The notes under the pieces were generated by a model that worked only from the letters and a program-made list of their open reading frames with translations, had not been told where the DNA came from and searched no databases. Both the position numbers and the translations under genes were made by a program. Positions 1-12,200 of a stretch of DNA of 64,000 bases are shown in pieces (positions within the stretch are counted from its first letter, which is position 1; every line of letters starts with the position of its first letter). The DNA comes from Anaerococcus marasmi (GTDB lineage: Bacteria; Bacillota; Clostridia; Tissierellales; Peptoniphilaceae). Where the stretch lies: contig NZ_OLMF01000004.1 in NCBI RefSeq assembly GCF_900290195.1, positions 1,646,943 to 1,710,942 on the forward strand, written 5' to 3'.

Positions 1-520
1 TAACACCATAAATATTAGAAAAAAGCGAAGAATACTCAGGGAAAACCTGATCTAAAATAGCAACAAGCTTTCTCTTCCAATCAGAAGCTTCATCAACAAG
101 AGCAAACCTGAACCTAGAAAGATTTCTTAAAGCAAAAGTATCCTCATCAGAAAAATGAGAAACAGAAAACTCACCAAACCTAAGAATTTGAGCGATAACA
201 AAAGAATCAACAGAATCATTCTTAGTCTGTCTAATATACATCTTTCTAAAAGCATCAGATTGAATAGGATTAATAACAACACAATAAAAACCTAAATCAA
301 TCAAGAAAGAATAAAGAGAAAGCCAATAATGACCTGTAGCTTCCATACCAATAATACAATTGTTAGAATCAATCGAAAAAGAGGAAATGCATTTCTGAAA
401 CTTCTCTAACCCCCTAATAGAATTAGAAAAAGAAAAAGACTCAGAAACAAGTTTCCCATCAGAATCAATTATTGAGGCTTCGTGGTTATTCTTTGCAATA
501 TCAACACCAATGTAAAACAT
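1..520 (-). CDS. IS110-family transposase, 5' part (cut by window edge)
   Basis: Reading the minus strand from the ATG at 518-520 gives 173 codons with no stop up to base 1, so the 3' part lies outside the window. The protein opens with MFYIGVDIAKNNHEASI, then IIGMEATGHYW, then QTKNDSVDSFVIAQ. These are the D, E and D blocks of the RuvC-like DEDD domain of IS110-family transposases, which act with a structured RNA from the element's own end. The C-terminal serine-containing Transposase_20 domain would be beyond the edge. Its sequence differs clearly from the other IS110-family transposase at 62.2-63.4 kb, so this is a separate element. Family assignment is firm; whether the gene is intact is unknown. 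Confidence 0.9.
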   Translation of the reverse strand, partial: MFYIGVDIAKNNHEASIIDSDGKLVSESFSFSNSIRGLEKFQKCISSFSIDSNNCIIGMEATGHYWLSLYSFLIDLGFYCVVINPIQSDAFRKMYIRQTKNDSVDSFVIAQILRFGEFSVSHFSDEDTFALRNLSRFRFALVDEASDWKRKLVAILDQVFPEYSSLFSNIYGV

Positions 521-740
521 AAAATCACCTAGCTTTAATATAAATTTAGATAGAGAAAGAACCCTCAAGAACTTTACGCCAATCAAACCTCGTTAGACAT
601 ACAGCAACGAAATGTGCTATCCAGCTCATACTGATAAAGACGTAAAGAAGAGGCGTAACCCTTAATCGGGAAGACAAGCTTCAAGGAGGATCGCTACGAC
701 CTCTATCTATACAATTATTATCCCACAAGAAAGTGGGATT
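521..740 (-). mobile_element. Non-coding end of IS110-family element, candidate bridge RNA region
   Basis: About 220 bases without an ORF lie directly upstream of the transposase start. IS110-group elements keep a long non-coding end here that encodes the bridge (seek) RNA. Read on the minus strand it starts near a 7-bp hairpin (ATCCCAC/GTGGGAT, 720-739) and a TATAAT-like stretch, and ends just before the transposase ATG. The outer boundary is uncertain because no terminal repeat or target duplication can be seen. RNA identity is inferred from position only. Confidence 0.5.
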
Positions 741-776
741 GAGAATAAAATGTAGTATCAATTACTACAACTATAA

Positions 777-2120
<1,344 letters not shown>

Positions 2121-2133
2121 TAAGTATATATTT

Positions 2134-2159
2134 TTAAGGGCAGCTTAGTCTGCTCTTAA
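2134..2159 (+). terminator. Stem-loop between the GH4 and dehydratase genes
   Basis: TTAAGGGCAG and CTGCTCTTAA form a near-perfect 10-bp stem with a 6-base loop. It has no clear T-tract, so it may be a weak terminator or an mRNA-stabilising hairpin that still allows read-through into the dehydratase gene. Confidence 0.45.
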
Positions 2160-2185
2160 TTGCATTTATATAAAAAGGAGAAAAA

Positions 2186-3937
2186 ATGGAATTAAATTCA
2201 CAAAAATCTAGAGAAGTTGCACCTGAATTAGATCCCCTAAGATTAGGTATGGGATGGGAGATAGAGGATTTATCTAAGCCACAAATATATATAGGTTCGA
2301 CATTTGGAGATTCTCATCCTGGATCAAAGCACCTGGATTCATTGGTTGAAATTGTCAGAAAAGAAATATTTGCTAATGGGGTCTTTGCTTCAAGATATTA
2401 TTATACTGATATGTGTGATGGTCAAAGTCAAGGGACAGATGGAATAAACTACTCACTAGTCAGCAGAGAGATGATTGCAAATATGATTGAAATACAATCT
2501 AATGCTTTACAATTTGATTCTGCTGTATATATAGCTTCTTGTGACAAGGGAGCTCCAGGTTCTTTGATGGGGATGTTAAGATCAGACTTACCGTCAATAT
2601 TCCTACCTGGAGGTGTTATGGCTGCAGGTCCTGAAATGCTAACCCTTGAACAAATTGGAATGTATAGCGCCCAATATGAAAGAGGAGAGATTACAAAAGA
2701 TAAATTAACATGGGCTAAGCATAACGCTTGTCCTTCCTGTGGATCTTGCTCTTTTATTGGCACTGCTACAACAATGCAAATAATGGCAGAAGCCTTGGGG
2801 CTTGCTCTTCCTGGTAGCGCAGTTATGCCAGCTATAGGAAAAGAAATAAAAGAATATGCTAAAAAAGTAGCTAAGAGAGCTATCGAAATTGTAGGTGATG
2901 AGTCCATGAAACCATCCAGAATTCTAACTAAAAGAAGTTTCGAAAACGCAATATTGATCCACGCTGCTATATCAGGATCTACAAATGCCATGATGCATTT
3001 ACCGGCTATTGCTCATGAGTTAAATATAGATATAGATGGAGATGACTTTGATAGAATTCATAGAAAAGCAAGATTCCTTCTAAATATAAGACCAGCTGGT
3101 AAATGGCCTGCTGAACTATTCTATTATGCGGGAGGCTTGCCAGCGATAATGGAAGAATATAAGGACTTATTATATCTTGATGAGATGACAATCACTGGTA
3201 AAACACTAAGAGAAAACTTAGAAGAATTGAAAGAAAACGGATATTATGACAAATGTCAAGCTCTTCTAGATAAATTTAATGAAAAATATAATAGTAAGGT
3301 ACAGAAAGAAGATGTTATAAAACCATATGATAATCCTATAGGAGTTGAAGGATCAGTATCTGTACTAAAAGGGAATTTAGCACCTGAAGGAGCCGTTATA
3401 AAACATACCGCTTGTCCAAAAGAAATGTTTGTGGCTGAATTAATTGCCAGACCATTTGATAGTGAAGAAGAGTGCTTAAAAGCAGTCCTTAATCATGATA
3501 TAAATAAGGGAGAAGCAGTATTTATAAGGTATGAAGGTCCAGTAGGCAGCGGAATGCCAGAAATGTTCTATACTTCTGAGGCAATTAGTTCTGACAAAGA
3601 ATTAGGTGCATCCATAGCACTAATAACTGACGGAAGATTTTCGGGAGCATCAACTGGTCCTGTAATTGGTCATGTTAGCCCAGAAGCGGCAAAAGGTGGT
3701 CCTATCGCCCTAGTAGAAGAAGGGGATATTATAGAGATTAATATTCCTGAAAGAAAATTAAATATTATTGGTATAGACAGGAAAAAATGCGATAGGGAAG
3801 AGATTGATCAGATTCTGGAGCAAAGAAGAAAGAAATTAACTAAGAGAGAAAGTAAGTACAAGCGCGGTGCTATAAAGCTTTTGGCTGAGCATTCAGTAAG
3901 CCCAATGAAGGGTGCCTATCTCGAATTTGACGATTAA
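2186..3937 (+). CDS. IlvD/Edd-family dehydratase (dihydroxy-acid or sugar-acid dehydratase)
   Basis: A 583-residue iron-sulfur dehydratase of the IlvD/Edd family, which removes water from dihydroxy acids or aldonic acids to give 2-keto acids. Cluster cysteines lie in MCDGQSQGTDG (Cys77), SCDKGAPGS (Cys119) and CPSCGSCSFIGTATTM (Cys182-188); the C-terminal part has the DGRFSGASTGPVIGHVSPEA block. It is preceded by AAAAAGGAG. No other branched-chain amino acid gene is nearby, and it follows a sugar-phosphate hydrolase, so a sugar-acid substrate (gluconate- or xylonate-like) is at least as likely as 2,3-dihydroxy-isovalerate. The family is sure; the substrate is not. Confidence 0.85.
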   Translation: MELNSQKSREVAPELDPLRLGMGWEIEDLSKPQIYIGSTFGDSHPGSKHLDSLVEIVRKEIFANGVFASRYYYTDMCDGQSQGTDGINYSLVSREMIANMIEIQSNALQFDSAVYIASCDKGAPGSLMGMLRSDLPSIFLPGGVMAAGPEMLTLEQIGMYSAQYERGEITKDKLTWAKHNACPSCGSCSFIGTATTMQIMAEALGLALPGSAVMPAIGKEIKEYAKKVAKRAIEIVGDESMKPSRILTKRSFENAILIHAAISGSTNAMMHLPAIAHELNIDIDGDDFDRIHRKARFLLNIRPAGKWPAELFYYAGGLPAIMEEYKDLLYLDEMTITGKTLRENLEELKENGYYDKCQALLDKFNEKYNSKVQKEDVIKPYDNPIGVEGSVSVLKGNLAPEGAVIKHTACPKEMFVAELIARPFDSEEECLKAVLNHDINKGEAVFIRYEGPVGSGMPEMFYTSEAISSDKELGASIALITDGRFSGASTGPVIGHVSPEAAKGGPIALVEEGDIIEINIPERKLNIIGIDRKKCDREEIDQILEQRRKKLTKRESKYKRGAIKLLAEHSVSPMKGAYLEFDD

Positions 3938-4077
3938 ATCATTCATAATAGAAAAATTCATCTGACAGCAAGTGTTTTGCCAAGTACCCCATCTTAGAGT
4001 TTAATATCTATGATAATAATGATGAAAGTTTTATAGGATTTACAATCCTGATATTAGATTATGATTAAAGGAAGATG

Positions 4078-5214
4078 ATGAGAAAAATTCAGACAAGGGA
4101 CTGGGCGGTGCTTGGGCTTGCCCTCTTCCATACGACCCATATTGCTACAAATCAATTTGCCCCTAGTATTATAGAAGAGCTTGGTCTATCGATTAGTACG
4201 ACCGAGATTATTCTAAGCCTTAATGCTATTAGTGCGACTATTTTCTTGCTTTTGGCGGGAGAGATTAATGAGAGAATTGGAATGAGGAAGTCTACTATCT
4301 TGGGGCTTTCTCTTGTAAGTCTGAGTGGACTTATCCCTCTTGTTTTTAGAAATGAACTTGCTATTATTCTAAATAGGTTGATCCTTGGAACTGGTGTGGG
4401 GATTTATGCGACCAATTCTTCGACTTATATAGGGATCTTCAATAAGGGAGCAAAGAAGGCTAAGCTTATGGGCTACAGAAACGCCTTCGAGATGATAGGC
4501 TTAATCATTGCTATTCTTCTTGCAGGTGTGATAGGCAAGGACGATTTGTATCTAAGCTTTGCAATTTATCCCTTCGCAATAATTCCACTCATATTTTTCT
4601 TAAGAAGTGTTCCAGACCTTCCCATATCCAAGAAGGAAGATTCGGGAAAGTTTAGGGCGAATAAGTTCGTGATTTTCTATATAGTCCTTTCCATGGTAGC
4701 TATAATGACCAATAATGCCATGAATTTGAGGTTTCCTACTGTCCTTGCAGCCAATGGTGTTTTGGGAGAATCGATTAGCCTATATACGATTTTCATAATG
4801 TTTGTGGGTATGGTTGGAGGATTCGCCTTTGGTAAGTTTTATGATGTATTTGAGAAGAAGTCATTAAATATTGCAATCCTCATGATGATTGGAGGAAGTC
4901 TTCTTATAGCTATAAGAGATGATTCTATTATTCTTCTAGTCCTAGGCCTTGCCCTTGCGACCTTCGCTCAGTCAATCTGCATATCCTATGCGGTAGGAGA
5001 TTTGGGAAATCATATGGACCAAAGACATATAACTAAAGCCACAGGCATAATGTTTGCTGGAAACAACCTTGGGGCTATGGCTTCTCCCTTCGTTCTTGTT
5101 CTTTTCAAGAACTTGTTTAATACAGAAAATCTCACCAGGGTTTTTCTAGGCTTTGCAGTTCTTTTGGCCTTGTTTTTGATCTATGACTTAGCCTTCCTTA
5201 AGGAAAATAATTAA
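4078..5214 (+). CDS. MFS transporter
   Basis: A roughly 378-residue integral membrane protein with about 11-12 hydrophobic helices. The loop after helix 2 reads GEINERIGMRKST, the family-typical G-x3-D/E-R-x-G-R/K-R/K motif, and IILNRLILGTGVGIYA follows. The substrate cannot be told from sequence. Two ATGs are adjacent (4075 and 4078). AAAGGAAG ends at 4074, so the second ATG has the better spacing; using the first would add one Met. It lies alone between a 140-base gap and a strong terminator at 5217. Codon use is richer in G than in the two genes upstream, so it may be a separate transcription unit. Confidence 0.85.
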   Translation: MRKIQTRDWAVLGLALFHTTHIATNQFAPSIIEELGLSISTTEIILSLNAISATIFLLLAGEINERIGMRKSTILGLSLVSLSGLIPLVFRNELAIILNRLILGTGVGIYATNSSTYIGIFNKGAKKAKLMGYRNAFEMIGLIIAILLAGVIGKDDLYLSFAIYPFAIIPLIFFLRSVPDLPISKKEDSGKFRANKFVIFYIVLSMVAIMTNNAMNLRFPTVLAANGVLGESISLYTIFIMFVGMVGGFAFGKFYDVFEKKSLNIAILMMIGGSLLIAIRDDSIILLVLGLALATFAQSICISYAVGDLGNHMDQRHITKATGIMFAGNNLGAMASPFVLVLFKNLFNTENLTRVFLGFAVLLALFLIYDLAFLKENN

Positions 5215-5216
5215 TT

Positions 5217-5237
5217 GGACCCTGCGGGGTCTTTTTT
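5217..5237 (+). terminator. Rho-independent terminator after MFS gene
   Basis: GACCC-TGCG-GGGTC stem followed by six T residues, three bases after the stop codon of the transporter. Confidence 0.9.
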
Positions 5238-5293
5238 GCTGTCGTATAATAATAGCAAGCGTTTTACTATAATATATAGAAGGAAGGTATAGG

Positions 5294-5941
5294 ATGGATC
5301 TTAGAGAAATTCCAATTTTTAAGAATCTAACAGATGAAGAGCTAAGAGAAATAGATCTTTTGGGACAAACTTACGAGATGGTTTACCCAAAGGGCAGCCA
5401 TATTTTCAATAAGGGTGAGGTCAAGGAGGACTTTTATTATCTAAAAAAGGGTAGCGTCAAGGTCTACAAGATCGATCCGGAAGGTAAGCGATATATCATT
5501 GCAAGCTTCAACAAACCGGCGATTTTTGGAGAGGTCTATGCTTATCTTAAAAAGCCCTTCGATTTTTGGGCCGAGGCCGATAAGGATAGCGAGATTTTCG
5601 TAATAAAGGACTTTAGAAAGCTTATTATGAGTACAAGTTCGAAGAATCTCCGCCTTAACTTCATAGATATCCTTGCTAAGAAAAGCCTCAAGTTATCCAA
5701 GAAAAACCAAATCAACTCCCAAGCCAATCTCAAACAGAAAATCGCAGCCTTCCTCCTTGATAATGAAGAAGAGGGAAAAGTTCATTTATCTATTTCTAGA
5801 GAAGAGCGGGCCGATTATCTTGCAACAACTCGCCCCTCACTTTCTAGGAGCTTATCTAAAATGGATAAAGATGGGCTAATTGAAGTTTCCGATAAGGAAA
5901 TAAGCATCATAGATAGAAAATCATTGGAAGCCTTGATTTGA
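5294..5941 (+). CDS. Crp/Fnr-family transcriptional regulator
   Basis: A 215-residue regulator with an N-terminal cyclic-nucleotide-type beta-roll (about 1-115, including FNKPAIFGEVYAYL) and a C-terminal winged helix (about 145-205). The recognition-helix region SREERADYLATTRPSLSRSLSKM matches the Crp signature. The N-terminus has no cysteine cluster, so an oxygen-sensing Fe-S Fnr is unlikely; the ligand is unknown. The start has AGAAGGAAGG upstream. It is bounded by terminators on both sides, so it is monocistronic. The next gene downstream is the giant adhesin, which makes it a possible regulator of that gene, but no operator was identified. Confidence 0.88.
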   Translation: MDLREIPIFKNLTDEELREIDLLGQTYEMVYPKGSHIFNKGEVKEDFYYLKKGSVKVYKIDPEGKRYIIASFNKPAIFGEVYAYLKKPFDFWAEADKDSEIFVIKDFRKLIMSTSSKNLRLNFIDILAKKSLKLSKKNQINSQANLKQKIAAFLLDNEEEGKVHLSISREERADYLATTRPSLSRSLSKMDKDGLIEVSDKEISIIDRKSLEALI

Positions 5942-5992
5942 CAAGTTAGAGGACTTACTTATTTATATATTGCTATGAATCCATAAGCTAGT

Positions 5993-6026
5993 GCCAGACT
6001 TATATCTATAAGAATCTGGCTTTTTT
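5993..6026 (+). terminator. Terminator after Crp/Fnr regulator
   Basis: GCCAGA at 5993-5998 pairs with TCTGGC at 6015-6020, followed by six T residues; an inner CTTATA/TATAAG pairing extends the stem. Confidence 0.88.
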
Positions 6027-6120
6027 ATTGAATAACTTCCTACTATATATAATATATAACTCTTAGTTCTTTTTGAATATCTTAGAATATAAAATTTTAA
6101 GAAAATGTGAAGATTAATCC

Positions 6121-6149
6121 TTGCAAAAAACTATGATATGTATTAAAAT
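6121..6149 (+). promoter_or_regulatory. Promoter of giant adhesin gene
   Basis: TTGCAA (6121-6126), a 17-base spacer and TAAAAT (6144-6149) match a sigma-70/SigA promoter. The leader then carries a hairpin (GCTCTT/AAAGAGC, 6174-6192) before the GGGGG ribosome binding site of the adhesin. Confidence 0.65.
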
Positions 6150-6230
6150 ATAATTAGGATAATAGGCAATTTATGCTCTTGTGTATAAAGAGCTTACAAT
6201 ATATCGAAAATATATAACAAGGGGGATTTT

Positions 6231-9200
6231 ATGAAAGATAGATTAAAAGAATTTGCTTTAAAGCTATTCGCATTGACTTTGGCTATAACAATTTCAGTTC
6301 CAAGCAATGTCTATGCTATTGGCTTGTCAAAAAACAAGAATAAGCAAATGCCGACATCCATCAGAATCGCTGATAATAGCGAATACGAAGATGAGTATGT
6401 TGAAGAAAGCGAAACGAATGATGACGCAAGTGACAGTATCGTTTTGTCTGAAACTGACAGGAGGGCTTATAAGATAAGCCATGAGGCAAGTCTAAACGAT
6501 GATCAGGACGGAATAATCTATACTATAAAGCTAGAAAAGATCAAAGACACCGACCATGACCCAGAAAGAAAGATGACCCTTTCTCTTGCCACAAACAAGA
6601 ACCAAAGCCTAAGGGACATTAATGTCAAGGAAGTAAAGGACCTATCAGAAGATGGGGCAAATATCGATTATAGTGAGGAGAAAAGCGACAAAGACGGTCT
6701 AAAGACTCTTGCTATCACAAGCCCAAGCGTTGAAAAGTCCATCGAATATGTCCTAGAAGCTCCAATCGACAAGAAGGCTATAGATACCAATAAGCTTTAT
6801 TCATTTGACATGTCCATGGATATTGATGGCTATAATATCGACCTTCAAAGAATTTCTTATAAATTTATAGAATATGAAAATGAAGACGATCCTGATCTTA
6901 AGGAATTAAGACTAACTAGTGTCAAAGAAAAGGAAGACGACCTAAGACACATCGCCTACATCAAAGAAGATGAAGATGGAAAAGATGACAGGATTGTCTA
7001 TACAGACTACATCTTATCCAAAGATAAGGCTGACGAAGAAAGCAAATCCTTAGAGAAAAACAAAATCGAATATAAAATATCCCTAGATAATATAAAGAAA
7101 GAAAATGCAGAAATCAAACTTGACTACTACAAGGCAGGTGAGAAAGGATTTGAGATTCAAAGAGAATTCTCAACTAATATTCCTTACCAAGAAAAGATTG
7201 ACCTAGATGTCCCAGCAGGATATCTCCTAAAACTTAGCCTAGTAGGAAGGGTAGACAAGAAAAACACCAAGACCCAAAACTACGGGGTAAACGGAAGAGC
7301 TGTAAAGAGCCCACGATTCGTTAAGGAAGAAGAAAAGTCTAACGAAGAAGACGACGAAGACCGTGCGGAAAAGACTGAAAATAAATCTAAGGAAGAAACT
7401 GAGGAAAAAAAGGCTCAAGATAAGAAAGAGTCACAAGAAAAGCCTAAGGCAGAAGAAAATAAAAAGACTGAAGCCGAAAAGAAAGATGACTCAGATAAGA
7501 AGGCTGAGAAAGAAGAAAATAAATCAGCCAATAAAGAAGATAAAAACACTAAAGAAACTAAGGCAGAAGATAAATCTGAAGGAAAAGAAAAATCCTCAGA
7601 AGAAAATAAGACTCAAGAGTCAAAAGAAGAAAAATCAGAAGAAGCTAGCGAAGAAACAAGCGAAAATAAGTCGGAAGAAAAGCAAAAATCAGACTCTTCT
7701 ATCAAAGAAGAAAATGCCGACAAACCAGCAGACAAAAACGAAGCTTCAAAGAAAGAAGAAAACAAAACTCCTGCCACAATAGAAGAAAAGAAAGAAAAGA
7801 AAAAAGAATTCGACCAACTAGTCGAAGACAGCAAAGAGGAAGCGAAGAAAGACTTTACAGCTAAGGACGAAAAGAAGGGCCTACTTGATGGAATAAAGAG
7901 CTTTTTCGGCCAAACTGACCTCCAAAAGGCAGATAAGGAACTAAAAAAGGCCCTAGCAGATGATAAAAACGGCCTAGAAGAAATCCAAAAGCTCCTAACA
8001 AGCTTTGGCGAAAAATACAATCTTTCTAGAGCAGACCAAGCCAAGCTTATGGATGACAATGCTCCTGCTATCAAAAAGCTAATAGAAAAGGACGCCGACA
8101 AGAACTTTAGACCACAAATGCTAGTGGCTGCTATGAGTGCGGGTAATCTTAATCTAGATGGTAAGAAATTTCATATAATGACTCGCTTTGATACATCAAC
8201 AGTTCAAGGGCCAATCAAGAAGGGACAATATTTCAAGATCTACTTGGATAAAGCCCTTACTGTAAAAGAAGGAACAAGTATTGAACCAATAAAATACAAT
8301 GGAGAAGTAATAGCAAATCCTAAATATAACCCAACAGACAATACCATTACTTACACTATAGCAAGAGATATCACAGAAAATATCCAAATTCCACTTGATA
8401 TACCTGTAGACTACAATACAAATAATATAACTCTTGATGATAATGGAAACTTTACTGTTACAAACAAGGTATCAGGCCTTGGTGTAACAAATCCAAAAGA
8501 CCTCTTGCCACAAAAAGTTGATATAAATGGAAATCCAGCAGGAACTATAATCGAACCTGGTAGAGACGATGTAACCCAAATCATCGAACCAGACGATTCG
8601 AACTACAAGGTAGACATGGATGCAGTAGCAAATCCTGTGATCAAAGATGGAAAACTTCAAGGTTACAATTGGACTGTAAGAATATCATCAGATACCGACC
8701 TAAGTAAATTAGGCTTTAAGGCAAACTTTACAACAGTCAAGGGTTCAGGTCTTGGAGAAATTAAAAGTAATGACCCAAGTGTAGAATTAACAGACCAATT
8801 AGAAAATGCCTTTGGTATCCACGACTCCAAACACCACGCACCAAAGGAAGGTGTAAGAGAAATTACCTACAATCTCTACACCCCAATCAAAGGTATGCAA
8901 GAAAATTACATGATGGATATTTCCGTTATTGCAAATGGAAAAGTTGGTGCGAAGAGAATCGTCATGGATGGTTGGCCACTTGAAAAGGTAAAAGAATCAA
9001 CACCTATAAGAGCAGGCATCAACAATAGAACTACAATCCTAGGAGAATTCACTTCAGAATCTACTGCGAGGTGGACTGTTACAGATGCAGTATCAACTGG
9101 AGATGATAAGGCTGATGGTGAAAATGAAGCTGACACAAGTCTTCCATGGGAAAGTAGAAACCTTGGGGGAAACCAAACTCAGACAGGTGGACAAGTTGCT

Positions 9201-12200
9201 GTATACAAAGTAGATCCATCTACTGGAAAGATGGTTCAAGATGGTCCAAAGCAAACAAATGTTAAACCTATACCAACTAAAGGAAGTAATCCATCAGAAA
9301 ATCAAGCTGTAGGAACAATAGCGGTTTATGAGTATACATCTGCTCTAAAAAGTCAAGAAGATAAAAAGCCTCTTACCCTTGGTGGAGTTGCTATTTCTAA
9401 ATATGAAGATATAAATGTTGAACAAAACTGGAACCTAGACCAAGGCCTAAAAATGCCAGGTCAAACCTTAAAGGCTGTAGATTCAAATAATACTGATAAG
9501 GAATTAGGCTCTACAACAGTTGGTGAAGAAACACCAGGAGGACAAGCAACTAGAGATATAAGAATCCCAGATGTCAAAGTATGGAATATTGGAACAGATG
9601 GAAAGGCTACAAAAAACAATATTAAGATAGAGCAAACTTTCCCAACTGATGAAACATATAATGGAAAAGCTATATCCTATTACGAAAATCATAACTACTA
9701 CGATCCAAACACAAAAGTATACAATATCCATAACAGGGGAACAGTTGAAGAAGTTCCAAAGATGGCAAGCTTTACTATAGTAAAAACGGACAAAAGTGAC
9801 CCTAAGAAAAAACTTGCTGGAGCAAGATTCAAACTCTTAAATGGACCAGAAGTAGTTACAGATGCTAATGGTGAAGCTGTATTTAATAACATAGCACCAG
9901 GCACTTATACAATATTTGAAACAAAAGCACCAAATGGCTACAAGCTTAACCAAGAAAATCCAACAATCAATGTTGATAATAATGGTAATGTTAGCCTTAC
10001 AGGTGGATCAGCTAGCATATCTGTAGGATCTAACCCAACTCAGACAGTTGAGCATGGTGGCTATCCTGATTACATGAATGCTATGCAATATGCTACTAAG
10101 GATGATAAAGGAAATGTTACAACCTATATCTTCCTTAAGGCCAACGAAGCACAAAGGGGTGGCTCTACAAACAAAGATACTAGGCTGAACCTTAGGATGG
10201 ATAATGGCTCTATTTCAAATGTAGAAGTATTTGACGTAGACCCTAATAGCCAAAGGTCATCCCTTAAGACTGCCATGACCCAACAAAGTGCAGATAAAAT
10301 GCTAAAAGACTTGGGAGGAAATGTTCTAAACTATCCACATACCTATCCGATTAATGGTAGTAAGGATGTATATGATCAATTCTTACAAAAAACTGGATAT
10401 CAAGTAAGTCTACCAAAGGAAAGATTTGCAAGTGACTGGGGCTTCTTGGTAGAAGTGACTGGAACAGGTGACAGCCTATCCTATGACTGGTTGACAGATA
10501 ATAATACAAAATATGAAGCAAGGCTTCAAGACCAAAAAATAGTTCCATCTACTTCAAATGATACAGATAAGGCGACAAGGATTACAATAACTAACGAAGC
10601 CTTTGAAACTCGTCCAGTTGAACTTACAAAACTAGACAAGGAAAACAATCCTGTAGCAGGTGCGACTTTTGAAATTAAAGATGCAAACGGTGATGTTATA
10701 TCTACAGTGACATCAGATGATAAGGGTAAGGTATCTTTTGGCAATATGCCAGGAGGTAAATATATAATAGAAGAAACTGAAGCCCCAGAAGGATACGTAA
10801 AGTCAAATGTTATCTTTGAAGTAACAGTAGATGACTCTAAACAAGTAACTTATATACCTAAATTTAAAAATGGATCAGGTTATCCTGTAAATGGAGAAGA
10901 CTACTTTATAAGAGATATAGAACAAAGCCAAGATAAGTTTAGGGCAGATGTTACAAGTGTAGAGCAAAAACTTTATGTAAATGATAAGGAAAGTGGAAGT
11001 ATTGGTACAAGACCAGGTATCTGGGAAGCATATTTCCTTGAATCACTTTCATATACTGCAAAGATTCAGTTAAACAATTCAGCACCTGGATCTAGATTTT
11101 CAATACAATTTGATAAAAACCTAGATTTCACCCAATACTTTTCTGAATTTCCTAAGATAATGAAAGACGGAAAAGAAATAGCTGACCCTTACTTTGATTA
11201 CACAACAAATAAACTAACCTATGTGTTTAATGAAAAATCAGAAGGTGGTCAAGCTACTGCAAATATTAAATTAGTTGGTATGATTCCATCAAAGTATTTT
11301 GCTCAAAACGATGGTACCTACGACTTCACAGTAACAGTAGCACCAGGACAAGATGGTTTAAATAACCAAACTATTACTCAGCCTATCACTGCTGACTACA
11401 ACTTATACTATTATGACCCAGCTCGTGCTAAACCGTCTCAATCATACTACTTTAGAGATGTATATAAGGCGGATGATGGCGAATGGTATGTAACAGCTTT
11501 GGCATATTATAACCCTCACTACATTCAACCAGGAACAAATGATGTTCTTAACTTCAACTGGAAGTCTGTAAAACACTATACAGCAGGAAACTACGTCGAA
11601 TGGTCAGGTGATGGAACAGAGGCTCCATATGACCTTACGGATGTCAAGATTTATAGAACAGCACCTAAGATGGGAACAATTAGGTTACCTGAACTTCAAA
11701 CACAAAAGACGGTAAACTACAATATGCCCCTATCCTTTGGTGTAAGACCAGAACAAGATCCATCAACTTATCATTTAATTTATAGTAGGAATATAAATCC
11801 TAATCAAAAAATCACAAATGATAGGAATGGCGATGTCGTATTAAATTACGATCCTGGTAAATTAGATACATTTGGAAAACTTAAGGACAAGGGTCCTTTG
11901 GATATTAAGATGCCAAGTGTAAATAATAACAACAAAGATGGCTATATTATTGAACAGACTTTCAAGATTTCAGATATAGACAAGTTCAACAATACTTGGA
12001 GAGCCTTCAATATGGCAAACGGATCATTTAACTCAGCCTTTGTATCAAAGGCAAATGCCAATATAGCTATAGGAGACCAAACAGGTGGAGAAATTCCAAA
12101 ATTCTACAGTCAAGAAGTTGGATTGTTCAATAAAAAATACACACCAGGTAATTTTAAGATTTTAAAATCAAACGAAACAAATAATGAAAAACTTTCTGGT

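Noticed and set aside
2449-2991. 180-codon minus-strand ORF
   Set aside because: Lies fully inside the dehydratase gene on the opposite strand; the dehydratase has all its family motifs, so this is a shadow.
7363-7782. Lysine/arginine-rich 139-codon ORF on the plus strand
   Set aside because: It is a shifted frame of the Lys/Glu-rich stalk of the giant adhesin; repetitive A-rich codons keep several frames open.
7613-8101. Serine-rich 162-codon ORF on the minus strand
   Set aside because: Antisense shadow of the same repetitive adhesin segment, with no ribosome binding site and no family resemblance.
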